DNA of 64,000 nucleotides from Cristatella mucedo (GCA_009760855.2 WPIO01000094.1:62001-126000), one strand, 5' to 3'; shown: positions 1-11,366, counted from the stretch's first letter. Notes: generated by a model from the letters alone, not told the origin. Numbers and translations: made by a program.

Positions 1-541
1 TAGCTGGATGTGACGACTATTTCAGCCGTGACTGCAACGCTGCCTATTTCGTAATCCAGCTCACCTCGGTTCAGCCCTTTGCCACAGCTCAGTTTCACGA
101 GCACCAGCTGATAGCCAGACCTCCAGCTGTTAGTGGCAGTGTCTCGTCTAGTCTCGCATGCAGCTAGGAGGTCACCGTTGACGGACAGTCGCCTCGGTGG
201 TGACTGCAGCTGCACACGCTTGCCTACGAGCCATGTAACGTGACTGGCAGAGCTGCGTTGCAGCAGCACGACAAAATTCGAATCTCTCAAGCCAACAGCC
301 GCTCGACCGTCGTCCAGCACGGCCACTGTTTCCACCGACTCGTTTCCTCCTCCTGCAGATTTCGGCGGCGTCCAGCAGCTCAGCTCCTTCAGCTCATTCA
401 CGCTCGTGTCATATTCCTTCATTCCCAGCTCCCGAGCAGCCACTAGCAGAGTGCCTTTGTCTATGACAGCAACGTCCCAGCAGCAGTAAGGATACAGCCA
501 GCTGCCAGACGCTGGGCCAAACGACAGTGGAGTTTGAAGAG
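1..541 (-). CDS. C-terminal beta-propeller exon, copy 1 (partial, runs off the left edge)
   Basis: Read on the minus strand, a 3' splice site (TTATTTTGTAG) at 542 is followed by about 179 codons open to the window edge. The product starts LQTPLSFGPASGSW and carries repeated blade-like strands such as WDVAV...GTLLVAAR, VAVLDDGRAAVGL and GSVAVTAEIVV, typical of an NHL/WD-like propeller. It matches the propeller exon at 13384-12549 at roughly two thirds of residues, with small in-frame length differences (an extra VNELKE-type turn and about 12 extra residues near TNSWRSGYQ). Both copies stay open despite base changes, so both look constrained. The entry phase is 1, as in every other exon of the minus-strand TRIM locus, so it could be a distal alternative terminal exon of that locus or the end of a tandem paralogue. 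The C-terminus lies outside the window. Which gene it belongs to is inference. Confidence 0.75.
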
Positions 542-1511
542 CTACAAAATAAGTCATGCTAGAGACTAGCAGGAAAGACTCTCTAAACTGCATACAGATT
601 CTAGAATTGTAGATTCTAAAATTCTAGATTATACACTTGGAGAGCCTCGAACTGATGACTAGCTAAGCAAATTTGCAGGCTGGTTGCTAAAGAAAAGAGT
701 TAAAATTCAGGACACATGACAAAAAGCTCAAGAAAAGAAAGCACGACCAGAACGTGAAAAAGTCCAGGCATGAGTCATACACGCTGATTTATCGCGACGA
801 ACTACATTTCGACAGATACATGAATATATGTTAATTTAAATTTTTCCTAGGCATGCAAGTAGTATGATTCAAGGTACAAAATGGAGCTAGCAATTACCTT
901 AGCATGAACTTCGTTCAAGTCCGCATACAAACACAAATTACCACAGCAGTAACAGCTCTCTGGTACAACAGCATAAGTATGATCACTATGACTCCTCAAC
1001 AGAATAGTGAATCAGCTAGCTTCAGATTGCTATCTTCCGTAACTGCTTCGTTCCAGCATTGGTCAGGCGACTTCAGCTTGTCGGAAGACAAACCGGAAGC
1101 CATCTAAGCAGGCAGTGCTACCCACCCAGTAAGCAAACAGCAATACATTTAGTACGTTTACAACCATGCGAGTACTGTTGACCGAAATTCCAATCAAACA
1201 TTGTCATTGCTTTGCAATATTTTGAGCAAATACTAACTAGCAAATAGTACAGAGAGTCGTCTGCTCAACTCACCTTCCGACCTGTAGCAGCTTATAGACT
1301 GCTTTCACATCACACTAGCAGACATGCTCTACTAGTTTGACACTCTGACTAAGCACACTATGTGCCCTCACCGTGACGGTCTATGGTTTAACACAGAAAT
1401 CAGACAAGCTAGGTCGACTAAACCGAAGTTTCACAAAATTACACACAAGTTCGAGACTGACTGTCCATCGACAGGAATAATAGAACTGCTGTATATCCTA
1501 CCAATCAAACA
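542..1511. repeat. Intronic flank of propeller copy 1, duplicated at 13385-14497
   Basis: Together with the exon this forms duplication 1-1662 versus 12886-14627. Shared landmarks are the GACAAAAAGCTCAAGAAAAG-like stretch near 718 and 13709, and the block near 1255-1500 (CTAGCAGACATGCTCTACTAG) also seen near 14300. I see no additional exon here. The 67-codon open frame at 904-1107 is not matched by an open frame in the other copy. Confidence 0.75.
1245..1500. repeat. About 250-bp dispersed block, three copies in the window
   Basis: The segment with CTAGCAGACATGCTCTACTAG, then a GTGCCCTCACC-type run and GGTCTATGGTTT, ends in GTAGATCCTACCAATC. Copies lie at 3040-3310 and 14235-14490, and its terminal part recurs at 2650-2690. 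Each copy is followed by a LINE-1fam tail. It is either an unrecognised repeat or part of a duplicated unit; no tRNA or terminal inverted repeat signature is visible. Confidence 0.6.
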
Positions 1512-1662
1512 AATAGTTCACTTGATATAGCACCCACAGAGAGCTAAATATTGCATTAGGCACTTCACGTTTGCTGGAAAGAAAGCTTGGTCGAATTGTT
1601 AGTGGTAGCATGCTCAATGATAACTAGCAAAACATGGTAAGTGTGACTTGCACCGGGTCGAT
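1512..1662 (-). mobile_element. LINE-1fam 3' tail fragment
   Basis: TTCACTTGATATAGCACCC, a diverged hairpin and TTAGGCACTTCACGTTTGC match the minus-strand reading of the LINE-1fam 3' end. Only the 3' UTR remains. Confidence 0.7.
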
Positions 1663-1664
1663 GT

Positions 1665-1890
1665 CGATGTATCTCCGTCAGTAACTCCACAAAGTCATAA
1701 AGACCATGTGGGTGTTACGCAGGAGAGTTTTGTATAGCCCACTCACAGCCTAAGCGGCTTTCGGAACGCATTCGGTAGCCAACAGACTTCAATGCACTCA
1801 ACAAAGAGAAAGTGGGAAGCATAGCAGAGTTAGGAGAGCAGTTGAGGTAGTGAGTAGCATAGAAGTAGCAGTTCAGGACCACTGAAAAAG
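1665..1890 (-). mobile_element. LINE-2fam 3' end fragment
   Basis: This is the reverse complement of the 3' end of the LINE-2fam copy at about 42580-42800. Shared words include CCACAAAGTCATAAAGACCATG, TATAGCCCACTCACAGCCTAAG and ATTCGGTAGCCAA. It abuts the LINE-1fam tail at 1662. Confidence 0.75.
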
Positions 1891-2684
1891 ATGTGCCATA
1901 GTCAGCAGTTGGAGAGTAGATGTCGTTGCATCAGCATGCAATTGAGGTTATTAATACCATCTATATATCCCGTGAACTTCGAAGTACATGCTCTTAAGTA
2001 TGTATTTCGATGTTTTATGGCGACAAATATAGTAACACTCTTGTTATTCGTCACCTACATGCTTTGGCAGCTTAAGTTGGCTTCTATGAGTGCTGTCACT
2101 GCACTAGTACTTGGTACCTGGTAAATTGTACAACTTGGTCGATACTGGGCCGATCTGTGTGAAACTTGGAATATAGGTGGAGCTCACCTGTCTCGACACT
2201 CTCCTTCTGTGCATTTACGCATGATGGGTGTGTATGCATATAATGTGCCTGTCACAAAGTGTCCGTGGGCCGTGTTCGTGATGACAGTCAACAGTTTGAG
2301 ATGTCAATTTCTTTAAAATTGTTTGCGAGGAGAGAGTGTCCAGTCGAGTGTCTTGCATTTTTTAGCAGTATTCCATATTTCTAAAATGACTTTTTTAATC
2401 AGAAAAATGTGGAGCTGCCTTTTACCAGCAGTGGTAGACGTGACCTTGGACTTTTAAAGGTCATCCGAAGGTAAAAAAGCAGCTATATCACATCAAGCGA
2501 TAGCTAATGATACCAGTGTTCTTCGTGCCAATTTACATGCCATTCAGTGTAATGGTCTTCGTACGATGTTTAATAAATGTCCTTTTGGGGGACAACTCAC
2601 CCTATTAGCGGCCATTTTGGGTGATAACTCCCAATACTGGCCGACTTACCCCCAGGAATAATAGGACTGCTGTAGATCCTACTA
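1891..2684. other. Unassigned sequence
   Basis: No gene or repeat family recognised. A 77-codon frame at 1891-2124 starts in repeat-derived sequence and has no recognisable motif. Near 2580-2655 there is a short internal similarity (GACAACTCACCC and GATAACTCCC). Confidence 0.4.
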
Positions 2685-2930
2685 ATCAAAATGAATAATT
2701 CCCTCGATATAGCACCCACAGAGAGCCCAATATCTATGTAGGCATTTCACGTTTGTTGGAAATAAGGCACGGTCGCATGGTTAGTGGTAGCACACTCAAT
2801 TCTTGCATGCAAAATATTGCTAGTCTGACTTGCACCGGGTCAGCCTGTAAGTGTGGCTAGCGACAACATCCATATTTTAAGGAGGCATAAATACACCGAG
2901 GACAAAACATGCGAGCCCACTAAATGACTA
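2685..2930 (-). mobile_element. LINE-1fam 3' UTR fragment
   Basis: The order is CTCGATATAGCACCCACAGAG, GGCATTTCACGTTTG, GGTTAGTGGTAGCA, TTGCACCGGGTCAGCCTG. This is the variant subfamily also found at 1512, 4672 and 14497. Confidence 0.7.
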
Positions 2931-3324
2931 TCTGACGGCAAGCAAATCTCATGCTGCATATATCGTGAGAAAACTTCTTCCTCGTATAAAAACTGTATAT
3001 GAATTAAAAAGACCCAAGAACGTTGACATTGAAGATGTTCATACTACAATTTTCGCCAGGCCTCGGCTACTCAAATCCACCTTCCGATCTGTCACTACTT
3101 ATAGGTTGCTTTCACGGCACACTAGCAGGCATGCTCTACTCGTTTCCCACTCTGAATATGCACACCGTGTTCCCTCACCCTGACGGCCTATGGTTTGGCA
3201 CAGAAATAAAACTAGCTAGGTCTACTAAGCCAAAGCTTCAAAAAGGTATATAAAAGGTCGAGACTGACGGTCCACCAACCGGCTTACGAGGACTACTGTA
3301 GATCCTACCAATCGAAAAGAATAT

Positions 3325-3372
3325 AATGATGATAATAATAATTCACTTGATAAAGCGCCATCAGAGAACTTA
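3325..3372 (-). mobile_element. LINE-1fam copy, outer 3' tail piece (continues at 3895)
   Basis: The ATAATAATAATTCACTTG tail and GCGCCATCAGAGAACTT hairpin arm stop where another copy begins. The rest of this element resumes at 3895, so the two pieces are one copy split by an insertion. Confidence 0.75.
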
Positions 3373-3894
3373 ATAATAATAATGTAATAATAATAATAAT
3401 TCACTTGATAAAGCGCCCTCAGAGAACTTAATCTCTCTCTAGGCGCTTTACATTTTCTGTAAAGTGAAATGCAATTGAATGGTAAGTAAAATCATGCTTG
3501 GAAAAACAAACGAAATGAATAATATGGTTAGGGGTGACATGCACAGGGTCAGCATGCAAATGTGGTTAGTGGCAGCATGCACAGTGTCAGCACGCATAAG
3601 CACATCGAGGACGAATCACAAGGACCCACTAAATGCTGTCCTAAATAGGTATGTTTTTAGGTTCCTTTTAAATGTGGTCAGGTCAAGGGATGTTCTGATG
3701 ATGGTCGGGAGGGAGTTTCAGGCTTTGGGAGCATATGAACTAAATGCATGGTCTCCAAAGGATTTCAGGTTTGTATGAGGTATTTCTAGACTGTTGGATT
3801 CCGAAAAGCGGGTGGTACGATGCTTAGCCTGATGGGGTAGTATATCTGACAGATAGGCTGGAGCCATAGATCGAAGGGACCTAAAAGTGAGGGA
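3373..3894 (-). mobile_element. LINE-1fam copy nested in the hairpin of another LINE
   Basis: A 5'-truncated copy with an (AAT)n tail on the left, a hairpin, 3' UTR and coding end ([33 protein letters not shown] at 3718-3906). The flanks ACTTAAT (about 3368 and 3896) look like a target-site duplication. Confidence 0.8.
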
Positions 3895-4670
3895 CAACTT
3901 AATCACTTTCTAGGCACTTTACATTTGCTTCAAAGGGAAATGCCATTGAATGGTAAGTAAAATCATGCTTGAAAAACAGACAAAATAAATAATATGGTTA
4001 GGGGTGACATGCAACAGGGTCAGCATGCAAATGTGGTTAGTGGCAGCATGCACAGTGTCAGCACCCATAATCACATGAAAGACGAATCACAGGGACTCAC
4101 TAAATGCTGTCCTAAATAGGTATGTTTTTAAGTTCCTTTTAAATGTGGTCAAGTCAGGGGATGTTCTGACGCAGGTTGGCAGCGAGTTCCAGGCGTTGGG
4201 AGCATACGAACTGAATGCACGGTCTCCACAGGATTTGAGGTTTGTACGAGGTATTTGTAGACTGTTGGATTCCTAAAATGTGGTGGTACGATGCGTGGCT
4301 TGATGGGGGAGTATATCTGAGAGACAGGCTAGAGCCAAAGAATGAAGGGACCTAAAAGTGAGCGACAAAACCTTGAAGTCAATCTGCTGCTTGAATGGTA
4401 GCCAGTGCAGGTCAGCCAGAAGTGGAGTAATGTGATAACTGCGAAGCTCACGACAGAAAAGCCTAGCTGCAGAATTTTGCACCAGCTGCAATCGCCTGAT
4501 CGCACATGCTGGTAGGCCAGTAAGCAGTTAGTTGCCGAAGTTGAGACGGGATGTCACGAATGCACGGACCAACTTGGACGTGGTATCCTTATCTAAACAA
4601 GCCCAAATTTTAGCAATGTTATGAAGCTGAAAATAGGCAGAAGTGACTGTGGAGCTGATATGGTCGTCAA
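3895..4670 (-). mobile_element. LINE-1fam copy, body of the interrupted element
   Basis: Hairpin remainder, 3' UTR and the C-terminal coding part: SAARLFCRELRSYHITPLLA, then LHWLPFKQQIDFKVLSLTFR at 4273-4491. Frameshifts follow, and the copy is truncated at about 4670 within the RT-downstream region. Defunct. Confidence 0.85.
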
Positions 4671-4671
4671 T

Positions 4672-4995
4672 TATTCAGTTGATATAGCACCCACATGGAG
4701 TGTACTATTTTATTAGGCACTTCACATTTGCCGGATGTAAAGCATGGTCGCATGGTTAGCTGTAACATGCAAAATGAAAACAAGCATAACATGGTTAGGT
4801 TGAATTGCACCGGGTCAACCTGCAAGTGCGGTTAGACATCATCCATATTTTAAGGTATAATAAATATACAGGATAAATCATGCAAGCCCATTAAACGCTG
4901 CGATATATAGATGCGTTTTTAGATTCTTTTTAAACGTGCACGGGTAAGGGAACGACGGGACGCCAGTTGGAAGCTACGGGCCTCAAGAGGATGAG
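4672..4995 (-). mobile_element. LINE-1fam variant 3' fragment
   Basis: TTCAGTTGATATAGCACCCAC, TTAGGCACTTCACATTTGCC and TTGCACCGGGTCAACCTGC, abutting the previous copy. It belongs to the same variant as 1512 and 2685. Confidence 0.65.
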
Positions 4996-5884
4996 TAATA
5001 TTGTCTCTTGAGGGGCAACCTGCCGATAAGGAATCATGGAAGCCCTGAGGTAGAGCACAAACAGTCCAACGCTAGTGGCAGGACACGAGTGGCTGTCTTA
5101 CTCGTTGGATGCATATGTTAAAGCTGTAGCCACCAGCTGGCTGAAATGCATCTTCCCCCAGCAAAGAGCATTAACGTGCTGTCCGAATTTAACACATCCG
5201 GGACAGTCAACCGCCATCATATCCTTAAGTGACCTGACTGTTTATGTGTATATGCACATGCAGCGATGAACATGGTACAAGGCAGCCATGCCAAGCGTGT
5301 AGGTCAGATTTTATAACAATACTAGATTAAGCCTAGTGCCGCCTAAATATTTCTTTCACACACACGTTGTCACACTAAGTAACACTACAAGTTGCGACAG
5401 ATGGGTATTGACTTTCTCGTGACAAAAAGGGAAACGAAATACACCAATAATGGCCCAAAAGCATAACCAAGAAAGATTTATGAAGACCTATAATAAGATT
5501 TAATACAGATACCTTCTTCAGGTGGTATGTGCTGCTGGTCATTTAAATCGTCTGCTCCTGCATCTGCATGCATTGTCGAATCCTAATAACACCGTAGCTT
5601 ACCTAAAGCATCGATATTGTGCCAATATTGTCGCATATATATACCATTAAGAGATGAAAATATGCACACTATAACAGATAGTAGGGCAGACTGTTGGCAT
5701 AGGCATTAGGCACAAATAAATTGCAAAGACAAGCCTCTCAGTTTCGGCCTGAGGGTAAAATGCTCGGCTTAAGCAACAAGGTCGTGGATTAGAAACCTTA
5801 TTTATTTTTAATCTGTTTAAACAAATGATTTAGGTATAACTTGAGGGTCTGTGTAAATGAATTAATAATTACATTGTTAGAAAT
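4996..5884. other. Unassigned sequence
   Basis: No recognisable gene, RNA or repeat. Only short frames occur (for example 5075-5269), without motifs or splice-like borders I would defend. Confidence 0.4.
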
Positions 5885-6488
5885 AAATTGTTATAGCACC
5901 ATCAGAGAATTGATGATCTTTCTAGGCACTTTAAAGATTCTACATAGAAAGCATTGCCAAATGTTTGGTGGTTGCATCAAAAAGCTGCAGTCACTGCATA
6001 AGCAGGTATTCGCAAACTAAGGACGGATCACAAAGACCCAATAAATGGAGTAATAAAAAGGTGGTGTATATGATTTTTTTCGTGATGTCAGGTGACTTTG
6101 TGAAGTGCATCAGCAGTGAGTTCCAATATTTGACAATATACGTACAAAAGGCACTGTTTTCAGTGTTTTTTAAGTATAACTACAAGGTTGGCTTAAAAGC
6201 CGAGGAATCTACGATTTTTCCTCTGTCATAGAAGTAGTACCGATAGGTTAGCTGGAGTCGGCATAATGTGGTTTGGTGTAGCAACTGCTACATTCACGAC
6301 AGATGAGCCTAGCGGCAGAGTTTTGCGCCAAGAGTGAGTACCTGACTGCACAGAAAGGTAGACCAGCAAGCAGTCAATTACAGGAGTCAATGCGAGGTGT
6401 CACAAATGCACGGACCAAGTTAGATGTGGTGTCACTGTGTAAACAAGCCCACATCTGAGCAATGTCATGTAGCTGAAGGATGTTAGGA
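5885..6488 (-). mobile_element. LINE-1fam copy, head-to-head with the next one
   Basis: Left-side tail TTGTTATAGCACCATCAGAG, TTCTAGGCACTTTA, and then the RT-downstream region in antisense near 6290-6480 (CACGGACCAAGTTAGATGTGG). It has many indels. Confidence 0.7.
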
Positions 6489-6735
6489 AAAAATTTAGTG
6501 GGTCACTGTAATTCGACCTGCATGTGCTTATGCAGGCTGACACTGTGCATGCTGCCTCTAACCACAATTGCATGATGATCTGTGCATGTCACCGCTAGCC
6601 ATGTTATTCTTGTTGCTTATTGAGCATGCTAGCACTGAGTATTCGATCGCGTTTCCTTTGCAGGAAATGTTAAACGTCTACAAAAAGATAGAGTTCTCTG
6701 AGGGCGCTTTATCAATGTGTTATTATTTTCATTAG
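6489..6735 (+). mobile_element. LINE-1fam 3' UTR and tail
   Basis: TTTAGTGGGTCACTGT..., GCTGACACTGTGCATGCTGCC, GAGTTCTCTGAGGGCGCTTTATC, then TTATTATTTTC. Its truncated 5' end touches that of the preceding minus copy. Both contain the same 3' UTR, so they are two insertions and form an inverted repeat. Confidence 0.8.
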
Positions 6736-7429
6736 TGGTGCGATAATTTTACATTTTCTGATGAATGAAGCAGCAGAACGGCCGTCATGAAAACAGCTAT
6801 TGCAATGTTGGAGTAGCATTCTACAAACGCCTCTGCATTGAGTCACTTGCACATGCAGTGGGAAATCTTTCAGCTTCTGGTTCATTGGGTGTTCCGAGAG
6901 TTTAGTAACTGATTCGGAATTCAAAAGCATGCGTCACATCAAGGTAAGAAGGAAGATTGGCTAAGTAAGCAGCATCATTTGTGTAGCTGCTGCTGAACGT
7001 TTGCAGGTCTTAATCATCTGCTTGCAGTGTTCAATAAAGAAATGCCCATTGCTGTCTTTGAGCCCCCAGACATAGCTCGTGAAGTTAGAGCATCACAACC
7101 CTGGATGAGCATGAGTTAGCCGTGTTAACTTGCAGTTACATGAATGTGATGCAAGTACTTGGTGGGCAGAACATTGGTCTGTAAAGGTGTCTGCTCCTGC
7201 AGTGGTTTAGGCCTCATCAGGGTGTTCACCCAGTCCGTGGTCATGGGAATATATTCAATGGCCGAGGTCGTGTGCTTGAACCCCATGGCATATATAGAGC
7301 GCCAGAATAGATATAAAAAGTTCTTTAAGAGTGCCATACAAGGGAATTATATATTGATTGCGTGCATTTGTACGTGCTCACACAGTTAGCAAGGTTAAAG
7401 GCTTTTAGTGAAAAACGAAATGATGCTAA
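6736..7429. other. Unassigned sequence with coding-like minus frames
   Basis: Minus-strand frames (6930-6712, product including SEHPMNQKLKDFPLHVQV; and 7337-7125) look protein-like in composition, but the region has stops between them and no recognised domain. It could be a decayed gene or repeat. Confidence 0.25.
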
Positions 7430-7735
7430 TAACAATAACAACGCAGTTGATAAAGAGCCCTCAGAGCACTCAATATCTCTCTCTAGGCGCTTTACATTTG
7501 CACCAAAGAGAAATGCAATTGAATGGTTATTAATATCAAGGTTGATAAACAAAATAAATAACATGGTTTGGGGTGAAATGCACAGGGTCAGCATGTAAAT
7601 GTGGTTAGTGGCAGCAGGCGCAGTGTCAGCACTCATAAGGCACATGAAAGACGAATCACAGGCACCCTCTATTGGCACGTAAAAAAATGACCACAGGGAC
7701 CCACTAAATGCTGTCATGATAAGATGTGCTTTTAT
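7430..7735 (-). mobile_element. LINE-1fam 3' end
   Basis: TTGATAAAGAGCCCTCAGAG, CTCTCTCTAGGCGCTTTAC, then the 3' UTR with GGGTCAGCATGTAAATGTGG. 5'-truncated. Confidence 0.8.
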
Positions 7736-7736
7736 T

Positions 7737-9160
7737 TTTCGGTCCTGCTTCTTTAACAGCAAATGTAACGTGCCAATATAGAGATTTAGTTATCCGAGGG
7801 TAATATAACCGGTGCATTGCTGTGATTACTGTGTTTCTATATTGGCCTCTAGAAACTCAACCTCTTCCAGTGCAGTTTACATTTGCTGCACAGGAAGCAC
7901 GGTCGAATGGTTAGTGGTAACAGAAAGCAATAGTAAAATGATGAATCGACAAAATTATGTCCTGAAGTCGAATTAGCAATCGTTCGTCTGCGGTTCGTAG
8001 GTCATAAATGTATGGATCACGTCTGCTGATGTACCATACTTAAACGATAGCAACTCTTATATACAGCAATAATAATTAAGACTCTGTAAACCAAGGAAGC
8101 GACCGGAGACGTATCATGAAGTCAAATTCGTACTAGCTAGTCTTACTTCTGCAGTACCGTAGGTAATGAATTCACGGATCAACTCATCTTCTGCCACGTA
8201 TTTAGACAGTAGCAACTTCATATAGAAGAAAATCACTAATGGCCATTGCCGAAGTAATTCACTAATACTTTCTCGATGCTAAAAGGGAATGCCGGTATAG
8301 TGAAATGTCAATAAAAAGCTAGTTATTTATTTAGTTTTATGTGTATTTACATAAGTGTCAGTGAATACATCAACACGGATATCAGTGCAAAAAACTCTCG
8401 TAGCACAAAGCAATCGAACCCAGCACTTATGACAGGGAATTAGCAGGTAGTTCCAGTCTGCCTAAAGCAATAACAAATGCGTATGCTTGAAAGATGTCTT
8501 AGCTGCATTTGTTTTAATATTCGATGGTCGTTCGCCTTCGATGTTCCTTATTAAATTCTGAAGCTGACTGAAACTACACGTAAAGCTCGGCGGTCGACGA
8601 CAAAGTGTTAACGGTGCTGCTGATGGATTCCCGGCAAGCTGCTGACAGAATGCAATCAGCAAGCTGCCACTGTGCATAGCTACTTTTTCAGCTCCTTATT
8701 ACCCAATTACCTAACCTCAAAAGTAGCAATCTCAGTAGCTCTAGCCTCACCGCCAATAAGTCCAAGCCCAATTGCCAGAGAGTTGCTCGAAGCTGACATT
8801 TATGGCAAACATGTGAGGTAAATAGCATAATACAGTTTTTTTTCGGACTATACTATCAATATTAGCAAAATTATAAAAATAAATATATCTTACCGTGCCC
8901 TAATAAAACGTAAGCTCTATCCCCGTACTTTGCAAAGTATTGCTTACGAGTCGACTGTGGAGGTCAATTGCCAGGACTTAATTAATCCTGCTGAAACGGC
9001 TGCTGTATGCAAATTAGACTCAGATAGTTATTACTATCCCTCCATAAAGGCTGTGAGTATTTATAATGGCTACTAACCAACAATGCGAAAATCTGCGGTC
9101 AATGCCACATTCAAGCAATGGCGGTGTGCTAGGCTCTCTCTTTTTGGGCATGTTTTTGGG
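7737..9160. repeat. Segmental duplicate of 54546-56020
   Basis: Both copies run through TTCGGTCCTGCTTCTT, paired LINE tails in opposite orientations, AAAGCAATCGAACCCAGCAC (near 8408 and 55261), a CTTGAAAGATGTCTTAGCTG run and ATGGCTACTAACC (9066 and 55935). Identity by eye is about 80 percent, with many small indels. No conserved reading frame: the 94-codon frame at 9066-9350 is broken in the other copy. Neither end shows terminal inverted repeats. Confidence 0.8.
7750..7915. repeat. Opposed LINE-1fam tails (inverted repeat)
   Basis: A plus-strand tail (CAGCAAATGTAACGTGCCAA, then AGTTATCCGAGGG) is followed by a minus-strand tail (TTCTATATTGGCCTCTAG, TTTACATTTGCTGC). The same arrangement occurs at 54555-54725. 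Confidence 0.7.
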
Positions 9161-9990
9161 CAAGCAATCGGCCTTGACATCTAAGCTTATTTCCGCTCTA
9201 AACCACAAAGCAGTTTGCATTCGTCACGGCCACGATAGATTACCTATAGCGTTGCTTGGCCTTTTAACAGAGTTTTCTGGAGAATACAGATTCACCACGT
9301 TTGGTCCAACTAGTTACTTTTCCATTCAGCGACTCTTTATACATCCGTGAAGGACAGTGCTTCCCATGCGGGTCGTTGGCATGGACAAGGGGCTCAGGGC
9401 TTCAGGCAGTCACCCAGAAATACTTGAACAGGCAAAGGATGTCTGTTAAAGTCAGTGTACGGCTTCCTTTTTTTGCAAGCATTCCTACCCACGGCTCAAA
9501 TAGCGAGTACGACTAGATACATTTTACGCGTATGAAGGGCGACGGAGTCAGCGGCTTAGGATAGAACTCGCTAGCTGCTGAATGATTGAATTGACAGCCT
9601 TCAACTCAACACTGAAGAGATTGTATAAGAACGACAAAATAAATCTGCTGTATCAGCGAACTTCAAACAGGCCGGCTTTAATAAATCGAGAAACAAGCGA
9701 GTACGAACATTTGCATGCAAGCCGGTTATTGGAAAACAGTGCCAATTTATCGGTGTAAAAATAGGAATGTCAATCGCAATTATCCGGCGGATTATATGTT
9801 TCTATAGAAAAGGCAATCCCATTAATTATTGATTTTCAAAACATTTTTTGGAGTAAAGTATTGAAATCCCTGGCTATTAGAAGAAAAACGGAAGAGAAAT
9901 GCAAGTGTCTAGCCAAATTAAAAAGTGTGGAAATAGTAAAACTATTTGGCAAAACTAGGAATCCTTATTAGAAAAAGTTGCAAGTATATT
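9161..9990. other. Unassigned sequence
   Basis: No gene, repeat or RNA recognised. Short frames at 9301-9516 lack motifs. Confidence 0.35.
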
Positions 9991-9994
9991 TATA

Positions 9995-10155
9995 CCGAGC
10001 CAAGCCAGGTGAGGAGGCGAACAGCCGATGCCCGCGGTCGGAAGATTGTCACCATCTCTAGAGTAGCGAGCTCAGGGCAGGGGTTGAGGCGAAGAAAAAT
10101 GGCGGCCAGTCCAAGCTCACAATACTAGCCGACGAATCGATGCCCCCCCCCCCCG
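9995..10155 (+). promoter_or_regulatory. GC/CpG-richer patch with a YY1-like ATGGCGGC motif and poly-C run
   Basis: The patch has several CpG dinucleotides (GATGCCCGCGGTCGG), the word AAAATGGCGGCCAG and a run of about 13 C residues at 10142. Motifs of the AAGATGGCGGC type mark some animal promoters. The ATG here opens only nine codons (MAASPSSQY). A promoter role is inference. Confidence 0.25.
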
Positions 10156-11360
10156 ATATTACCGAATATACTTCAGACGAGCAAACGGCGACCGAATTTG
10201 ACACAAGTCGACGTTTATAGAGATACTAAGAAGCAATTCTACGAACGTATGATTCTTACATGCTATAGCCGTGTCTTCAACAACTTCAGCAGGAGAAAAC
10301 ACGGCAAGTCTGTTCAGGATAGCACCAATGCACGTTCATTGAATACACCTGTCAGTTTTTACACGCATAATATCATGTCTTTTGACTTTCCCTACTCACC
10401 TGTAGTTAAAATTTAAGCGAAGAAGTAAGCACTAGGGTGGGCTCCAGCGACGGTGCAAAACGTCTGCCAGCCTCCAGCACTGCAAGGTATGTCCCATTAG
10501 CCCAAAGTCCTGGTCGCAACGTCCTTATGTACGCTGCTTCTCCGCTATCTTGTGCGTTCACTAGCTTCGCCCCTACTTATCGGCTATAGATGATCAAAGT
10601 TTGCACAGTATTTTACAGCTGAGAGGTGGCAGGTGCTCAGGCTACAAGCACACGTGATCTTAAAAGCGATCGTCGAGTTGGCCACAAAGATACGCCAACA
10701 AGAGTCGCCCGTTGGCAGAAAACGAAATGCATTGCACGGTGCAATATTAGAAGGATAACGCAGCACGACTAATGAGCAGCAACATTGTGAGCCAGTCACC
10801 ACAGGGTGCGGGTAACCTCAGCTCGTATTCTCGTAGCAGCTATCTGCCCGTCGATTTGACTCTAGCTGTGCTGTTCAGGTGAAAAAATAGAGTTCGTGTT
10901 GTAAAGTTTGTCGGCGATTGGCTACGGTTTGCCGTCGATCGAACTGCCACTCAGGATGGGGTGTTAGCCATCACAGCCAAGCATGACCAACCCCTGCAAG
11001 ATGTAGAACAATAAATTCGGCAAAGGTGACCCCAGCAGCGAACTCGATACTTCGGTACTGTCATCTTCCTTGGGAATTTACCTCGCTTATTCACCCTCGT
11101 GCTCAAAAGCATTCGTCTCCAGCTGTATTTGAACTGCAATTATGTTTTCCTAGATCTTTAGTGTAGACGCATCTAACTAGAAAGATTTGAGGAAGGATTA
11201 AAGTTTGTCTATGAAGATGGGTTTAGCGATTGAATTTACCTTCGACTGATAATAGTGTGTCAAAGGCAGCATCAAGATCCGAATGAAGTAAATGCTTCAG
11301 CAGCTCCACAAAAACTTAAAGATTACTCTACTAATCCAGTTAAACCGAGGTAGTTAACCT
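10156..11360. other. Unassigned sequence
   Basis: No recognisable gene or repeat. Frames at 10198-10416 (plus) and 10951-11139 (minus) have no motif and do not begin at a convincing ATG. Confidence 0.35.
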
Positions 11361-11366
11361 AGCTAA

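Noticed and set aside
3386-3460. Regularly repeated GCGCC/GGGCGC hairpins as a CRISPR-like or regulatory array
   Set aside because: They are the 3' ends of dispersed LINE-1fam copies in both orientations, with no regular spacers.
9066-9350. 94-codon ATG-led frame beginning MATNQQCENL
   Set aside because: The duplicate at 55935 keeps the ATG but is broken within 15 codons by indels, so the frame is not conserved; no motif or splice context supports it.
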